Positions 21,690 through 33,601 of a DNA stretch of 64,000 nt are shown here, one piece after another (position 1 is the first letter of the stretch; every line of letters starts with the position of its first letter). The stretch is from Marsupella aquatica (taxonomy: Eukaryota > Marchantiophyta). Position numbers and translations under genes: made by a program. The notes beneath the pieces are model-generated. The model ran no database searches. It was given only the letters and a program-made list of their open reading frames with translations, and had not been told where the DNA came from. Location of the stretch: assembly GCA_973895155.1 (NCBI GenBank), contig OZ316899.1, positions 2,418,001 through 2,482,000 of the forward strand, in the 5' to 3' direction.

Positions 21690-23771
21690 GCTCCCTACTT
21701 AATTGTGAAGCGTCCTCGCAAACATCACTATCGGCGGTATTGTCTTGATGATGGTACTTCTTGACACAATCATAACTGACTCGTGTGGGGAGTAAATCGT
21801 CGGCGTACATCACGAGTTCCATAGATCCGTTTGGGAGTATTTGATTGACTAGGAAAGGTCCCAACCAGGGAGTTGCAGCTTCCCTAGAATTGCATGTACC
21901 GGCTGTCGTATAGGAGCACCAAATCCCCCGTCATGATGTCAATCTTCCGTAGTCCTTTGTCATGCTGATTCTTAGAAGCTGCCTACTGCTTTGCTGTGTG
22001 TCGGGCTGCGAGTACCCGGGCTTCCTCCAATGTTTCAATCTGATAAACTTTATCCAAAGAACTTTTGGCTTTGGGTAAGCAATCACGAATACTCACCCGC
22101 GGCGTGTGGATTTCAAACTCGACCGGAACTAGAGAGTGTTGCCCAAACACGAGGAAGTACGGAGTATGACTAGTGGTAGTCTTGTAGGCCAAGTTGTATG
22201 AGTATACAGCTGCATACAACTTGTCATTCCAATCCGTTTTGTGAGCGGCTACTGTTTTGTTGAGTATTTTTGATGATCCCATTGGCTTGTTCGGTCAGTC
22301 CGTTGGCCTTAGGATGGTATGGGGTGGTCTTACGGTGTTTGACCAGGTACCATTCAGTAAGCCGTTCCACTGTCTTGTTGATGAAGTGTGTACCCCGGTC
22401 GCTGACTATCTCCAAGGGTGGCCCAAAGCGAGTGAATATATGTTTGTATAAGAACCTGGCACTGGTGGCCGCGTCATCTTTTACTGTAGCTTGGGCTTCA
22501 ACCCACTTGGTCAAATAATCAATGGCCAGCAGGATGTACCTGCATCGCCACTGGCGAGTGACTGGTGTAAACGGCCCAATGTAATTGATGCCCCATTTCT
22601 CAAACGATGCAAGCAAAAGTACAGAGGTGAGAGGGTGGTGGTGTGACTTCTGTGGGGCGGCAGCCCGCTGGCACAAATCACATCCCTTAATGAATTGTTG
22701 TACATCCCGGTGGAGAGTGGGCCACCAGTACCCCAAATCCAGAATTTTGTGGGCAGTGGTGATGGCCGCAAAAGGGCCGCCCGCATCCTCCTCATGTAAG
22801 GCTTGCATCACAATGAGGGTCTCCTTGTATTTGAGGCAGCGCCGTAGCTTCCCATTGACGCCTTCTTTATGCAAGTGGACTTGGATCATCATGTACGGCC
22901 CGGCCTTGCGTAAAAATACTGTTGCGGCTTCTTGATTAATCCCGTCAGGGATTTTCCCAATCAGGAGGAAAGTAATGAGCGGTCCGTACCAGGTGGATGT
23001 GCACTCCCCTATATGGAACAACTCTTCATCTGGGAAGGTATCATTGATAGGCTGATCGATGGGTACACCATCCAGTCGTGAAAAGAAATCCGCATTAAGG
23101 TGTGCCTTCCTTGGCCAAACCCAAACTTTGTAGTTAAACTCTTGCAAGAGCAGAACCCATCTGGCTATCCGTCCCGTGACATCTGTTTTGTTCAGCATAT
23201 ACTTCAGGCTATCATGATCCGTGTGGAAAATAACTTTATAGCCGAGTAGATAATGCAAGAACTTCTTGCATGAATAGATAATCCCAAGAGCCTCTCGGTC
23301 CATAGGAGAGTAATTTTTCTCGGCTGCAAACAGCTAACGGCTGGCAAAGTAGATGGGGTGATTGCGACCGTGGTCATCTAGCTGGCTCAGAACGGACCCA
23401 ATGCAAAATCCCGAGACATCGACGTACACATGGAACTCCTTATTCCAATCCAAGGTTACCATGATGGGTGTTGTGGTGAGTCAATGCCTGAGTTCCTCAA
23501 ATGCTATGCGCCTTTGGGGTGTTTCTTTGATCACTACGTCTTTCTTCATCATCTCCGTCAATGGTAGCGCAATCTTGGCAAAGTCTTTGATGAAGCAGCG
23601 ATAGTAGCTTACGCACCCGAGGAACAATTGGACTGCTTTTTGATCGACGGGAAACACAGCCGCCATCCAGGCTGCCACCTTCTCCTAATCCACCTCTATA
23701 CCCCATTTTGACACACGATGGCCGAGTGACACTCCTTCTTCTACCGCCAAAAAGCACTTGGCCGGATGAAA
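21690..23771 (-). pseudogene. Gypsy RT thumb, RNase H and integrase
   Basis: Minus strand: the RT thumb from 23771 (FHPAKCFLAVEEGV in mixed frames, LGHRVSKWGIEVD, FLGCVSYYRCFI). RNase H follows (VYVDVSGFCIGSVL, HTDHDSLKYML, then HLNADFFSRLDG). The integrase zinc domain is near 22730 (GYWWPTLHRDVQQF, GCDLCQRA) and its core (WGINYIGPF, IVSDRGTHF, ANGLTEQANG) is intact at the catalytic triad. The C-terminal part (GPFLVNQILPNGSMEL) runs to the LTR. Stops occur near 23690, 23480 and 23330. The N-terminal RT is missing at a breakpoint with target duplication at 23771. Confidence 0.85.
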
Positions 23772-23888
23772 CTGTGACGCCGATGACATGGTCCTTATTC
23801 TATGATCTGATTAAGTAGGCTGCTGTATGCAAGGAGTAGCTATTGATATTGCATAACAATTAGCAAGCTGGCAAGAATAAGGGCAATC

Positions 23889-24080
23889 ATGGCGTTAAGA
23901 GTAGGGATAAAGGTATTTCAGCTTGAAGATTGCACAACCAAGGCAGACACAGTTGAGGTAGTCACTGTCAAGGCCACAAAAGAGAAATTGGGAAGAGAGG
24001 ATCCAGCTCTTCAAGCATACCATCTTCTTGACAAGCAAGATGGAGCATGGAGGCTCTTCAAGACGCCGGTACGGAGGTAG
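23889..24080 (+). CDS. Short frame with EKLGxEDP motif
   Basis: A 63-codon frame near the start of the 2.79-kb insertion. Its KEKLGREDPAL block followed by GAWRLF resembles QEKLGWEDPIL and GAAWDIE in the gypsy remnant at 44.3-44.45 kb, so it is probably a fragment of a retroelement protein of unknown role. No other domain is seen, and the frame ends in stops shortly after. Confidence 0.4.
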   Translation: MALRVGIKVFQLEDCTTKADTVEVVTVKATKEKLGREDPALQAYHLLDKQDGAWRLFKTPVRR

Positions 24081-24410
24081 GTATGGTAATTCAAGGAAGC
24101 GAGTCTCCATAGCTGAATATGAATTGCGTGGTATGGTGATTGTTCTCATGATAAAATCTGAATGTCTTTGGGTGTGTAGCTTCATTTTGTTATTTGAGTT
24201 AGTGGTTCATAGTCTAGTCTTAGAAAGTTAGGGAAATAAAAGCTATATCGCGGGTGGTTGGTGACCATATCTCTTTCAATATGTCACCAAATCCAGATCT
24301 GTAAGAGCATTGGAAAGATCTGATCAAGGCGAGTAAAATCGATATAAAACACTCGAGAAACGGAGGTGTATTAAGAAAGATACAACCTGATTAGTGTGAC
24401 GGGTTAACTT

Positions 24411-24840
24411 GTGGCCAAAATTAGCGGATTCGGTTCAGTTTCGGGTTAACCCAAGCTCGGCCACGGCTTAGCTCATGTGAACACAGCTTCAGCTTAGCTT
24501 AGGTTAGCACGGCTTCAGCTTAGCTCAGGTCAGCATAGCTTCAGCTTAGCTCAGGTCAGCACTGCTTCAACTTAGGCTTAACCCGGGTTAGATTGAACTT
24601 GGGTTAGCCTAAACTCGGTCTCAGGTTAGCATAGGCAAGCTCGGGTTCGGGCTCAGCTTAGCCTAGGTTAGCGGATAGTGGGTAGCGGCCTAACCTGAGA
24701 CCACGGGTTAGCTCTACTCGGGTTAGATAGGATAGCTAGGTTAGCCAAACTCAGGTTAGCTCTACTCGGGTTAGATAGGATAGCTAGGTTAGCCAAACTC
24801 GGGTTAGCTATGTAACTCGGGTTAGCATAGCAGTGAGTAC
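24411..24840. repeat. Tandem GGTTAGC-type repeats
   Basis: About 430 bp consist of short units around GCTTAGCTCAGGTTAGC. Within it a 47-bp unit occurs twice perfectly at 24706-24752 and 24754-24800 (48-bp period). On the minus strand the tract is open and encodes repeated LANLAILSNPSRAN, probably without meaning as protein. It is a minisatellite within the LTR-like block. Confidence 0.85.
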
Positions 24841-25241
24841 CCCCTCTCGGTTGTGGGGGCATAACTTTCTCTATATATACCCAAATCGGCTATAATTGAC
24901 CTTGTTGGAAAGAGGAGCTCAAGCTGCTTCCAACTCTACTATCCACGCAGCAAATGGTTGAATAGAGAAATCGGGAGAGGAGGCGCAAGCTCGCAAAAAC
25001 CATGGAGGAGGGCCAAATCCGAAGTACATAGCCAATTCGAGATAGAAATAAAGTTGCGAGTTAGGGTTCAGTAGTTAGAGATAGTGGCGGCTCTGTTAGG
25101 GCTGGGATGGGGCTCCAACAACGTAGTATCCACCCATTTGGGCTGAGTATGAGAGTATATAGAGCAGCCCCTGGTAGAGGCAAGGGGGGGGGAACTTCAG
25201 TTGTGTGACCTCACGTAGACTGAGCAGCAGGGAGGAGCTCT

Positions 25242-25586
25242 GTGCAAGGAAGGCTGGGCTTGGAAGTTGTGGGTTGGGGAGAGCTTGGTTGTGTTATTAC
25301 TCAGGGAGTGATTAGTCACGCTTCACAGCAACAGTTGGCCAAGTTTGCAAGCTGGATTGTGGCTCTTTCTAGTAGGCAACACAACTGGGTTCTTTTCCCC
25401 CGATACAGAGCCTTGGTGATAGGTGATGTGTTGGTGATTGTAAAATGTGGGGAGGATTTCAATGTGATTTGCGGTGAGCACATTAGGGAGGCTGAGATAC
25501 TGATTGAGGGGCAGCAGGAGGAGCATTTACAGTTTAGTCTAGCAAGGCTATGTGATCCATGGGGAGTCCCGGCCTTTGTCTGGTAG
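25242..25586 (+). CDS. Hypothetical 114-residue open frame in LTR-like block
   Basis: Not recognised. The frame opens about 360 bp after a TATATA box (near 24881) and encodes a protein-like sequence with two beta-like hydrophobic stretches (YRALVIGDVLVIVKC and FASWIVALSSRQ). It may be an LTR-encoded frame, as also seen in the LTR at 20.6-21.7 kb. The palindromes at 25618-25916 follow it. Confidence 0.3.
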   Translation: MQGRLGLEVVGWGELGCVITQGVISHASQQQLAKFASWIVALSSRQHNWVLFPRYRALVIGDVLVIVKCGEDFNVICGEHIREAEILIEGQQEEHLQFSLARLCDPWGVPAFVW

Positions 25587-25617
25587 AGAGCACTAAGGGA
25601 TTTATGGCCAGAGTTGA

Positions 25618-25916
25618 GCTTGCAGGGCAAGCGTGAGGTAGATCATCGTTAGGTGTAGATTGCCGTTAGGCCTCGCTGGTACCAGCTTTGAAGTTGAGTC
25701 AACTGTGCATGCGTAACTTGTCATTATGAAATGGAGGTGTGAGATCTGTATGTGCCCCCAAGAATGAAGTTCAGTGAAGGAGGTTGAGTTCAGGATTGAG
25801 TTTGCAAGGCAAGTATGGGATTGGTTCGAGTCCAATATGTCGTCGCAATCTTGAGTGAGCCGGGCTCAGGTTCAAGATTGAGCTTGCATGGTAAGCATGG
25901 GGCTTGCAGGGCAAGC
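25618..25916. repeat. Palindromic GCTTGC-AGG-GCAAGC repeats
   Basis: Two perfect 6-3-6 palindromes (25618-25632 and 25902-25916) and two diverged copies (25800-25814, 25882-25896) lie within 300 bp. Three of the four follow TTGA. They share the arm-3-arm architecture of the palindromes in the 28-36 kb transposon, but not their sequence. Confidence 0.6.
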
Positions 25917-26564
25917 ACGTCGTAATTTGGAGTAGACAGCCTTTGGGCCTATTGTTCGGATCAAGTGTTCTCAGTGAACTATTGTGCACATCTTTGAATC
26001 TAATTGAGTTTTTCTCTTCGACCTCATTTCTCTCATGGATGTGTGTGTGTGAGGCAATCTGAGTGTATGATGGGACTAGCAGTGCCACTGAGAGGTGTAC
26101 CGGGTGCATTGAAGTGGGTTGGGTGAGGGCTATCACAGCTCTGATTGCTGAGAGTGGAATGGCAGAGTGGTGGGGCAATGGCTTAGAAGTCCCTAAGCCG
26201 GGAATCAGTTAGGAGTCACTGGTTTATGGGTACATTCTGGCGGCGGAATAGAAATATACCTATGACAATAAGCATATGTATAGACATATGTGCCCCGTAG
26301 CGCTAGGCCCTGTGTGTAGGGCCCGGTATGAAGACCCCTTCTCACCAGAACTATCATGAGCACAGGATCTGATTCCCAACCTTGATTCCTAGGGATTGAG
26401 CTTGGGTGATGTGTGATAGAGTCTTGCTTTGATAGTCTGGTGTTAAGGGCATAAACTGGTGTTTACCGGCCTTCACAACATCCCTTCGTGATCCTCAGGT
26501 ATAAGGAGATGATTTTGGCACCCAATAGTGACATTTTTGGTGTTAAAACCCATGTCAATCGCGT

Positions 26565-28015
26565 GACAGAAACTTTGCGAAGTCATCAATAAATATTTCC
26601 AAGAATTCTCGTCAGAAATCATGGAAAATATTCATCATGAGTCTCTGGAACATGGCAGGAGCGTTACATAATCCGAATGGCATTCTACAAAATGCAAACG
26701 TTCCCCACTCCATGGTGAACGTTGTCTTAAGCTGATCCGATAGTCGGATCCAAATTTGATTGTAGCCCGAATACCCATTGAGGAATGTATATATCTCGTT
26801 ACCGGCTACCATATCCAGGACCATGTCCATAAATGGTAACAAGCTTACAATAGTCTTGGCAAATGCAAATCTTGGGCTTCTCTTCCGTACCTCCCTTCTT
26901 TGGTACAATGACGATGGGGGACACCCAATCACTGGCCATCATCTGGTAGATGATATCCGCAGCTAACAGGCAGTCGATTTCTTCCTTAACCAGGATGGAG
27001 TAACGTGGGTTCATGCGACGCTACCTCTATTGCACGGCATGAGCTCCCAAGTTTAAGTCAATTGTGTGTTCTCCCAGTTTAGGAGAGACACCTGTAAGAT
27101 CGTGATGGCTCCAAGCGAACACATTGTCATGTTCCTTGAGTAATGATTGAATAGATTTCTCAACATCTCCCTTCAGAGCATGACCCAAGTTGAAGGACTT
27201 ATCCATCCCGGTGGTGTACTTCCGGTAATGTTCTTTTTGTATGACTTCTACTTGATTCCGCAAGCCGGGGTCCAGACTAGCATCTAGTTCAGCTACCCGG
27301 ATACCTCCGTACATTGGAGGGATGGGAATCGATTTTGGGACCAGGGTTGCCTCTTGCTCTAGCAGCGGAATGGATGGGTCCCAGGAGACCCGCTTCTTAT
27401 GCTTTGGCCTTGAAGTTTCAACTTTGGGTTGTGAATCAGCAGCTTCTGGAATGGGTGTACTTGATGCGGCTCCCTGCTTAGCCGGAGCCGTGCCCTCCGT
27501 TCCTTTTGTGTTAATGATCGCTACTAGATGTTTGTCTGTCAAGGTGCTATATGGACCCGTAATGGCTACGTGTACTGCTTCCTGCGGGTAATTGAGGAAG
27601 TGAGTTTCCCAAATTTCCTCTACTCCAAGCACATCCTCTTCCAAAAGGGATGAAATGAGCTTGATCATATTGAGTTCTTCTTCCTCTGAGGTCTCTGAAT
27701 CATATTCCTCAGGGCCTTGAGGAGTCTCGCCTTGATAATCGTCCACAACCCAGGAAACTTGTACCGCAGGGGTTCCAAACCTTAACTCTTTCTTTCCCCA
27801 ATCCGTGATTACATGGCCTCCGTATAACCATGGTCTCCCCAAGAGGACCGGGTAGGATGACGGTCGGACCGGCCTCATGACCAGAAAATTTAGGAAAAAC
27901 TCTACACCCCTACCAGAGTGCAAATCTTGGTGGGCATGCCTAAGGGTAGCACTCTCGCTCCATGCGCTAGCCAAATTGCACGGGTTGTAGGCTGATACGT
28001 GGGGGGATCTCTCCG
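26565..28015 (-). pseudogene. Gypsy protease end and reverse transcriptase
   Basis: Minus strand: after a frame change the protease end reads VLPLGMPTKICTL and FFLNFLVM, then YPVLLGRPWLYGG near 27840. An acidic linker follows, then RT: FAWSHHDLTGVSPKLGEHTI near 27085, MNPRYSILVKEEID, SPIVIVPKK, FLNGYSGYNQI, MPFGLCNAPAMFQ, and IFIDDFAKF near 26590 with the catalytic Asp pair. Stops at about 27020 and 26610 and a frame shift near 26930 disable it. It ends at the GAAAC breakpoint, and its continuation is at 23771. Confidence 0.85.
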
Positions 28016-28191
28016 TGACAACAAATAGCAAACAGCAAACAACAAAACTCATACCAGCAAATGTGCACCCAAAAAAAGACACCAAATGATAAGAAAATAT
28101 GGTCACATATATTGGACCTGAAGCGGCCATTGAGTACATTTATACTAGCGTTGGGCGCTATAAGGAAAACATCCAAATAAAAACCTCTTTG

Positions 28192-29026
28192 ATCTCCCCA
28201 CAAAGTCTCGCACATTTCTCTGGAGAGTGATTGCACAAGGGCTCTTCACTAACATACGGGCTTTGCGGATGGGTAAGAGTGATGGTACTTGTGGTTTGTG
28301 CCGTAATGCTCCTGAGAGTATACCCCACATTTTCTTTACATGCAAGCTTGCTGCCAAAGGTTGGAATTTGGTTGCCAGGACTTTTCCAGATTTGATCACT
28401 TGGCCAGCAGTTGATTTGAGAGTTCTAATGGAGGCATTTCAGGGCCACAGCCTAGCTCGTTCACTGATCGTTTTCATGGCGTATCAAGTACTCTGGCACA
28501 TTTGGCTTGCTCGGAATGACAGTGTATTCAATAATGGCAGAAGTAGATGTTTTGATCTGTTGAAGATATTTACGGAGGTCATTGATCAACTCCATGGACT
28601 GTGTGAGGATTTAGGCCCCTGCAATAGGCGCACACGGTTGCTGCGGATCAAGGAGGAAATTATTAAGGAACGCTCGAACTGGGCCCCCCGGGCGGAGGCT
28701 CGGTTCTCCTCTTCCTCCTGACTTCCTACTTCAGTCCTAGCCCACTAGACTTAGACTTTTTGTGCCTCACTAGTGGGATGCATTAGATAGAACCGGTATC
28801 TAGGGCTTAGCATGGTTGCTGATACCTTCTGGCCTTCTCACCCTGTGGCTCCTTGCCCGGGGTTTCTTTGGTATGAGCTCTCTAGGTTTTAGTTGGTCTT
28901 TTGTCACCCGTCTGCCCGACGTGGGCTCCTATGCTGCCTGTTTGGTCCCCTTTCCCGTAGGGTTTTGCGGGTTTTTTTTGAATGAAAACTTTTATTAAAA
29001 AATTAAAAATTAAAAAAAAAACAAAA
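28192..29026 (+). mobile_element. 5'-truncated LINE with poly(A) and target duplication
   Basis: The insert encodes the zinc-binding domain after a LINE RT (zf-RVT): RTFLWRVIAQGLFTN, CGLCRNAPESIPHIFFTC, then WHIWLARNDSVF. It ends at 28721 in a Ser-rich tail, followed by a ~270-bp 3' UTR and an A-rich tail (28995-29026). AAACCTCTTTGA lies on both sides (28180-28191 and about 29030-29041). This is a textbook LINE insertion, within the DNA transposon and younger than it. Confidence 0.85.
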
Positions 29027-29147
29027 AACAAACCTCTTTGAACTACCGGCTACAGTAATAGCATCGGGCCCTACTCTAATTCGACACGTCACGGCGTTCT
29101 TATTTAGTGTCGTCGTTCTCCACGAACGGGTAAAAAAAACAAGGAAA

Positions 29148-32100
29148 ACTAAAGACGAGATCCACAACCACCACTCGACTCTGAGCCCGATTCAGAACCG
29201 CTACTTTCTGATCTATCAATGGACTCTGCTTTGTCGTCCACATACTTGAATTTTGCAATATCATCTACGAAGTGATTCTGCACAAAATTTCTATCTGAGC
29301 CTCTCCTGACTCTAAGACCCTTACTTTCCCAAGTAAGCGTCCTGACTGAATCTGCCCGTCGTGCCGCCTTTTCAGCATAAGAGGGGAGAACAAATGGCTT
29401 CTCCGGGGTCTGTACAACGTTCCTAGAGACATTCCTTTGAAGTTGAAAATGCCTCCAAAGATTCCACTCTAACCTGAGAATTTGAACTGGAGTTCTTTAG
29501 TCGAAGCCGGGAAATCGGGCAAACTTTCTAGACAAAAGGGAGTACAGGAGTTCTTTGGAAAAAAGTATACAATGAGAGAAAGAAAGCTAAAGAACATTAC
29601 TCTTCTGACTCTTCACTATCCTCATCTCCAGATCCAAGGTCCACCACATTCTTTGACACCTCATCATCTTTAGATTGTTGAGAAGCATTGCCACCCTCAT
29701 CCTCATCTTCCGAATCAAAATTTAGAATAGCACGGAGCCTGTCCTGCTTCTTACTTCCAGGAATCTTCTTAGGAGGAGTTGGTGCAACCACTTCTTTGTT
29801 CTGTAAAAGATCGAGGAAGACCTTACCGGAAGTATCAACAAACTCTGGCCAATTTTCCAGCCCAACAACAAAGCGACCAGAATAATCTCCAGCCACAAAC
29901 GTACTATCGGAACCTACTGTCCAGTGCATAACGATATCTCCAGGAATAGTCACCAATTCCAAAATAGTTTGCATGAAACCCACAGGCAAGCATGAATTTC
30001 CTGCAAATTGGAGCTCAGGAGTCGGGCCATGTCGCGGCAACAATAACCCAATAATGTTAGTGACAGAAGGGTCTTTTGCATTCGATAATGGCCGGAACTT
30101 GGGGTCTTTCGGGACCCTTCCCTTTGTCGAAATGCGGCAAAATATATTAAGAGTAAGTGTGAATATCTGCAACACAATTTCCCAATGAAGGCAATCTAAG
30201 AAAACAGACACATATATATTAGCGCTTGGCGCTAGTCAACCCTTCATCCTTACGAAAGATAAGTGAATTGTAGATATAGCGAATGCTAATAGTAGCGCCG
30301 GGCGCTAGTATGTGCAAGAGGAATTGTTACCTGAGTATCAGATTGGGGTCTATACATTGGTGTAGTCATGACCACATTGTGGGTTGAAATACACTGGAAA
30401 CACTTAGAATCCTGGCAAGCCGCAATCACTTTAGATACCTGATCATAGTCTCCTCTATGTAAAATTGCAAGTAGGCCATCGTCTGCCAGGAAAACGGCTC
30501 CATGGCTCGGAAGAAAGAGCCAGGAATAGTGTAATCCTGAAGGTTCCACTTGGGAACCTTCCGATCAAGAAGTGTTGGTTTTAATCCAGCGGGAATGTAG
30601 ATGAAACCAGCATCCACACCAAAGCCCCTCTCATTTCCGCCACGCATTACTCCCTTCTCTCTGTCTCCTGACTTTACCAATTCCTTTCCCCAGGCCTCAA
30701 CTTTAGTAACCCACATGGGCTTCATCCCCTTGTTAAATATCAAATATATCGTACAATTTGTTTAAATTGGACTCCACAAAACAGTGTCTAGAACACCTTC
30801 GCTTAAAATTCCCGACATCTCTCTAGAGTCCACATGAAATAACGTCTTGAGTAGATGATGCTGCTCTGTCCTCACCGACGCCTCTCTTTTTCTTTTTCTT
30901 TGTGCTAGTTGCGTCAACAGGGACAATGGATTTGCCAACACCATCTGGGGTCCCTTGATCCGGGGTTTCTTGAGCTCCAGTGTTTGCCTCCAATGCCTGA
31001 GGAGTTGCATCATTCTTCCCTTCGGCAACCGGGACCTCCGTGTCGGACTTTCAACCTCCTGTTAGGCACAGAAACTTGCATGAGTCCAACCTTTCAGACT
31101 AGCGCCAGGCGCTATTAATCAAAGGAATTTCCAAATGAAACTCCCGCATAAGCAGCGCCAACAAGTAACCAAAAGCGCTAGACTACTCACTTTTCTTGAA
31201 GGACCTTGTGGAGTCACTTGGTGCAGCTGACTCATTCTTTGCCTTTGCTCTTGGCTTATGGCTTTGGTCAACGTGCATGACAAGAGACTCACAATTCTTT
31301 TGTAACTCAGATGCAGATTCGTCAACATCAGACTGGAGACCTTGCTTCATTGCAGACACATAGTTGGCAGGGATCTGGGACTTCTGCAACTTCATGAAGG
31401 CATCATTCTCAGCTTCGTCAAACGGTAAATCCCATTTGTCTGTGTCGAGGTACCACGGACAGTGAAGTCTCTCCCTCTCCGACAATGAACGTGGTGGAAA
31501 CTTTCCCTCTGCTGGGTACATCGAATACAGGTTGGCAAGAGCGTCTCCCTCTTCAATAGACACCCATTTCTGAAATGCAGCCGGGTATGCCCACAGAGTG
31601 TCAGGAGATCTAAGCTCCATCCACATGTAAAACCGGTATAGATATCGTTTGGCTCTCTTCCGGTTCCGCTCTGTGTAATCTTCCTTGTCCGCATATTTGG
31701 AAGGCCACAAGTTGTTGAAGAATTTTGCCTTGACAAGATCCCCAAAGTTTCTGAATTCATCGAGAATGATCTTAAGCATGGCCTCCATTGACTCACACCC
31801 AGACTTTGTGAGACGGTCAGTTGGCATCCGGTCAGAAATCTGTTTGAAGGAAGTGTGAAGCATTCTAGTTGCAATTCCCTCCAGAGAATTCCAAGTATGC
31901 CATGTATGGCACCACTGCTTCACAGGCTCGTTGTTGACACTTGCAGGATGGAAAAACTGTTTTCAAATCTTGGGAGTGCAGTGGGCTACTAGAAGGGTGC
32001 ACCTCAATTTTGGATCCAGGTATGAAACAGCAGTAAACAACCTGGCTCGATCCATTGTGCATACAACTGTGTCTGGCTTCTTCTCCCGTTTGTTCTTCTC

Positions 32101-33212
32101 AGTTACGGGATACATCTCAGCACAGGTTCCCAAATAATCTCCAAAATCCGGAGGAAGTAAAGGGGTGATCTTTGTCACTTTGATCGACCAATCTTTGGTC
32201 GCCTCCTTCATCATTGCCTCATGCCTCTTTGTGGTCTCCTCTTCTGACCAAGGAGCCCCTTGAGCTTTGGCTAAAGCCATATCAGACTTAAATTGATTTG
32301 AGTAAGACTTGATTTTGTCCACACACAAAATGTAGAAGGGCATCCTGTGGCATTTTATGTGTAAACCAAGACCCCTTTCTCGTCTTCTTTCGGATTGCCT
32401 CAAACTTTGCCATGTTTGCGCTGTCGATGAGTGGCTTATAGTGATCAAGATCACGTGACAGAATTTGGGAAATTCTATCCACGTCAAGAATCCAGGAAGG
32501 CTCGATGACTGCTTGTCCAAGCCTGGATGCAATGAAAAGGAATTAGTAGCGCCGGGCGCTAGCAAAAATTGGGGAATGAACACTTTTGCAAAGCATGTTT
32601 GGTCCAAAATGAATGACACGGGTAACAACAGTTAACGAATAGAACTTACTGGTTCACGGTGTGCATTGCCGCCTCGAGCTCAACTAGCAAACCTCTGTCA
32701 CCATTGAAAATGACGCAAATCACACAAGGATGATACTTCAAGTTGTCCGGATTCTCCCTCGTGACAATTGACTAGGAGTACAATCGATGATTTCCGTCAA
32801 ACACACAAAACATTTTATCTTTTAGAATATGGAACGCTGGGTCCGCATCACACTCTTCCTCAAACTTGTCGTTCTTTTCGACCCAGATTGGATCCCAAGA
32901 GTCCCGGATCTCGCTGGTGCATATCTGAGGAACCCCATCAGCATTTGCAGGCTGAACGTAGAAAGGCATCCCAATGCGCGAGTTGTACCCGGTGACCCAA
33001 AATGATTCTTTCAACTTCTCGATCGATGCACTTTCTTTCTGTAAGGTTTGACCAACCTCCATGGGGAGCAATCTACACAGAGGAATTTGAGGTGGCTCCT
33101 TATCGAATCCTCAAAAATCCTTCCCGAACGACAATGCATGCTTTGATATTATCTCGTCCATCGATAAGCCTATGTCACTGACTTTACCCATGGACACCTC
33201 CTTAGGGTCCAT
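29148..33212 (-). pseudogene. ParB-like domain plus N6/N4 DNA methyltransferase
   Basis: A multi-exon minus-strand gene. It starts MDPKEVSMGK at 33212 and runs through a ParB/sulfiredoxin-like domain (IPLCRLLPMEV near 33070, FDGNHRLYS near 32785, HPCVICVIFNGD). Helical central exons follow (32530-31183), then a beta-class methyltransferase order: WNLQDYTIPG near 30545 where family members have a DPPY/DPPW-type motif IV, a hydrophobic LADDGLLAILHRGDYD strand, then PGDIVMHWTVGSDSTFVAG and RFVVGLE near 29940-29880 (SAM-binding motif I). Acidic Ser tails end it at 29597 and perhaps in a further exon ending at 29148. Stops at 33111 and 32772 and frame breaks suggest decay. ParB-methylase fusions are common in phages. 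The motif IV PPY is not clear, so activity is doubtful. Confidence 0.6.
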
Positions 33213-33601
33213 TCTCCCTCTCCTCAACCTCGGGAAGGGCTGTGCAGATTCAGCTTCAGAAGTTGATAGGGACGCAGTCAATCGAGTGACGCGACGGGTG
33301 TATACTGAACCAGTGAACAAAGACTGAGAGGACTCAGAATGACCACCATCAGCCTCCCCCATTCTTGTATCACCCAGCCAAAAGTTGTCGTGGAGAGCGA
33401 CTCGACCACCCAGCACTGTCATATGCACCGTGCAGTTCTTGTGACGATCACGTCTCAAAATGTACAGGACCAATAAAGGACGCACATATGCACTTGACAA
33501 CCTCGTACAGTCCGAGGTCTGAGCAATTAGACGGACTAAATTATCCCCAACGAGCAATCTCAACCTTGTATTAAGACACCGATACAATGACCCAGCCATT
33601 C

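Larger units (their letters stand above)
23772..26564. mobile_element. 2.79-kb LTR-like insertion with GAAAC duplication
   Basis: The block starts TGTGACGCCGATGACATGG and ends with its near-inverse (reverse complement TGTCACGCGATTGACATGG). GAAAC occurs immediately outside both ends, and the surrounding sequence is gypsy RT on both sides. A TG...CA element with 5-bp target duplication fits a solo LTR, though the ~19-bp inverted ends are longer than LTRs need. Inside are a short open frame (23889-24080), tandem repeats (24411-24840), a TATATA box near 24881 and a 114-codon frame (25242-25586). No transposase is visible. Confidence 0.65.

Noticed and set aside
28227-28721. Intact novel 164-residue gene
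   Set aside because: The Cys/His pattern and WHIWLARND block identify the zf-RVT domain of a LINE, with poly(A) and target duplication.
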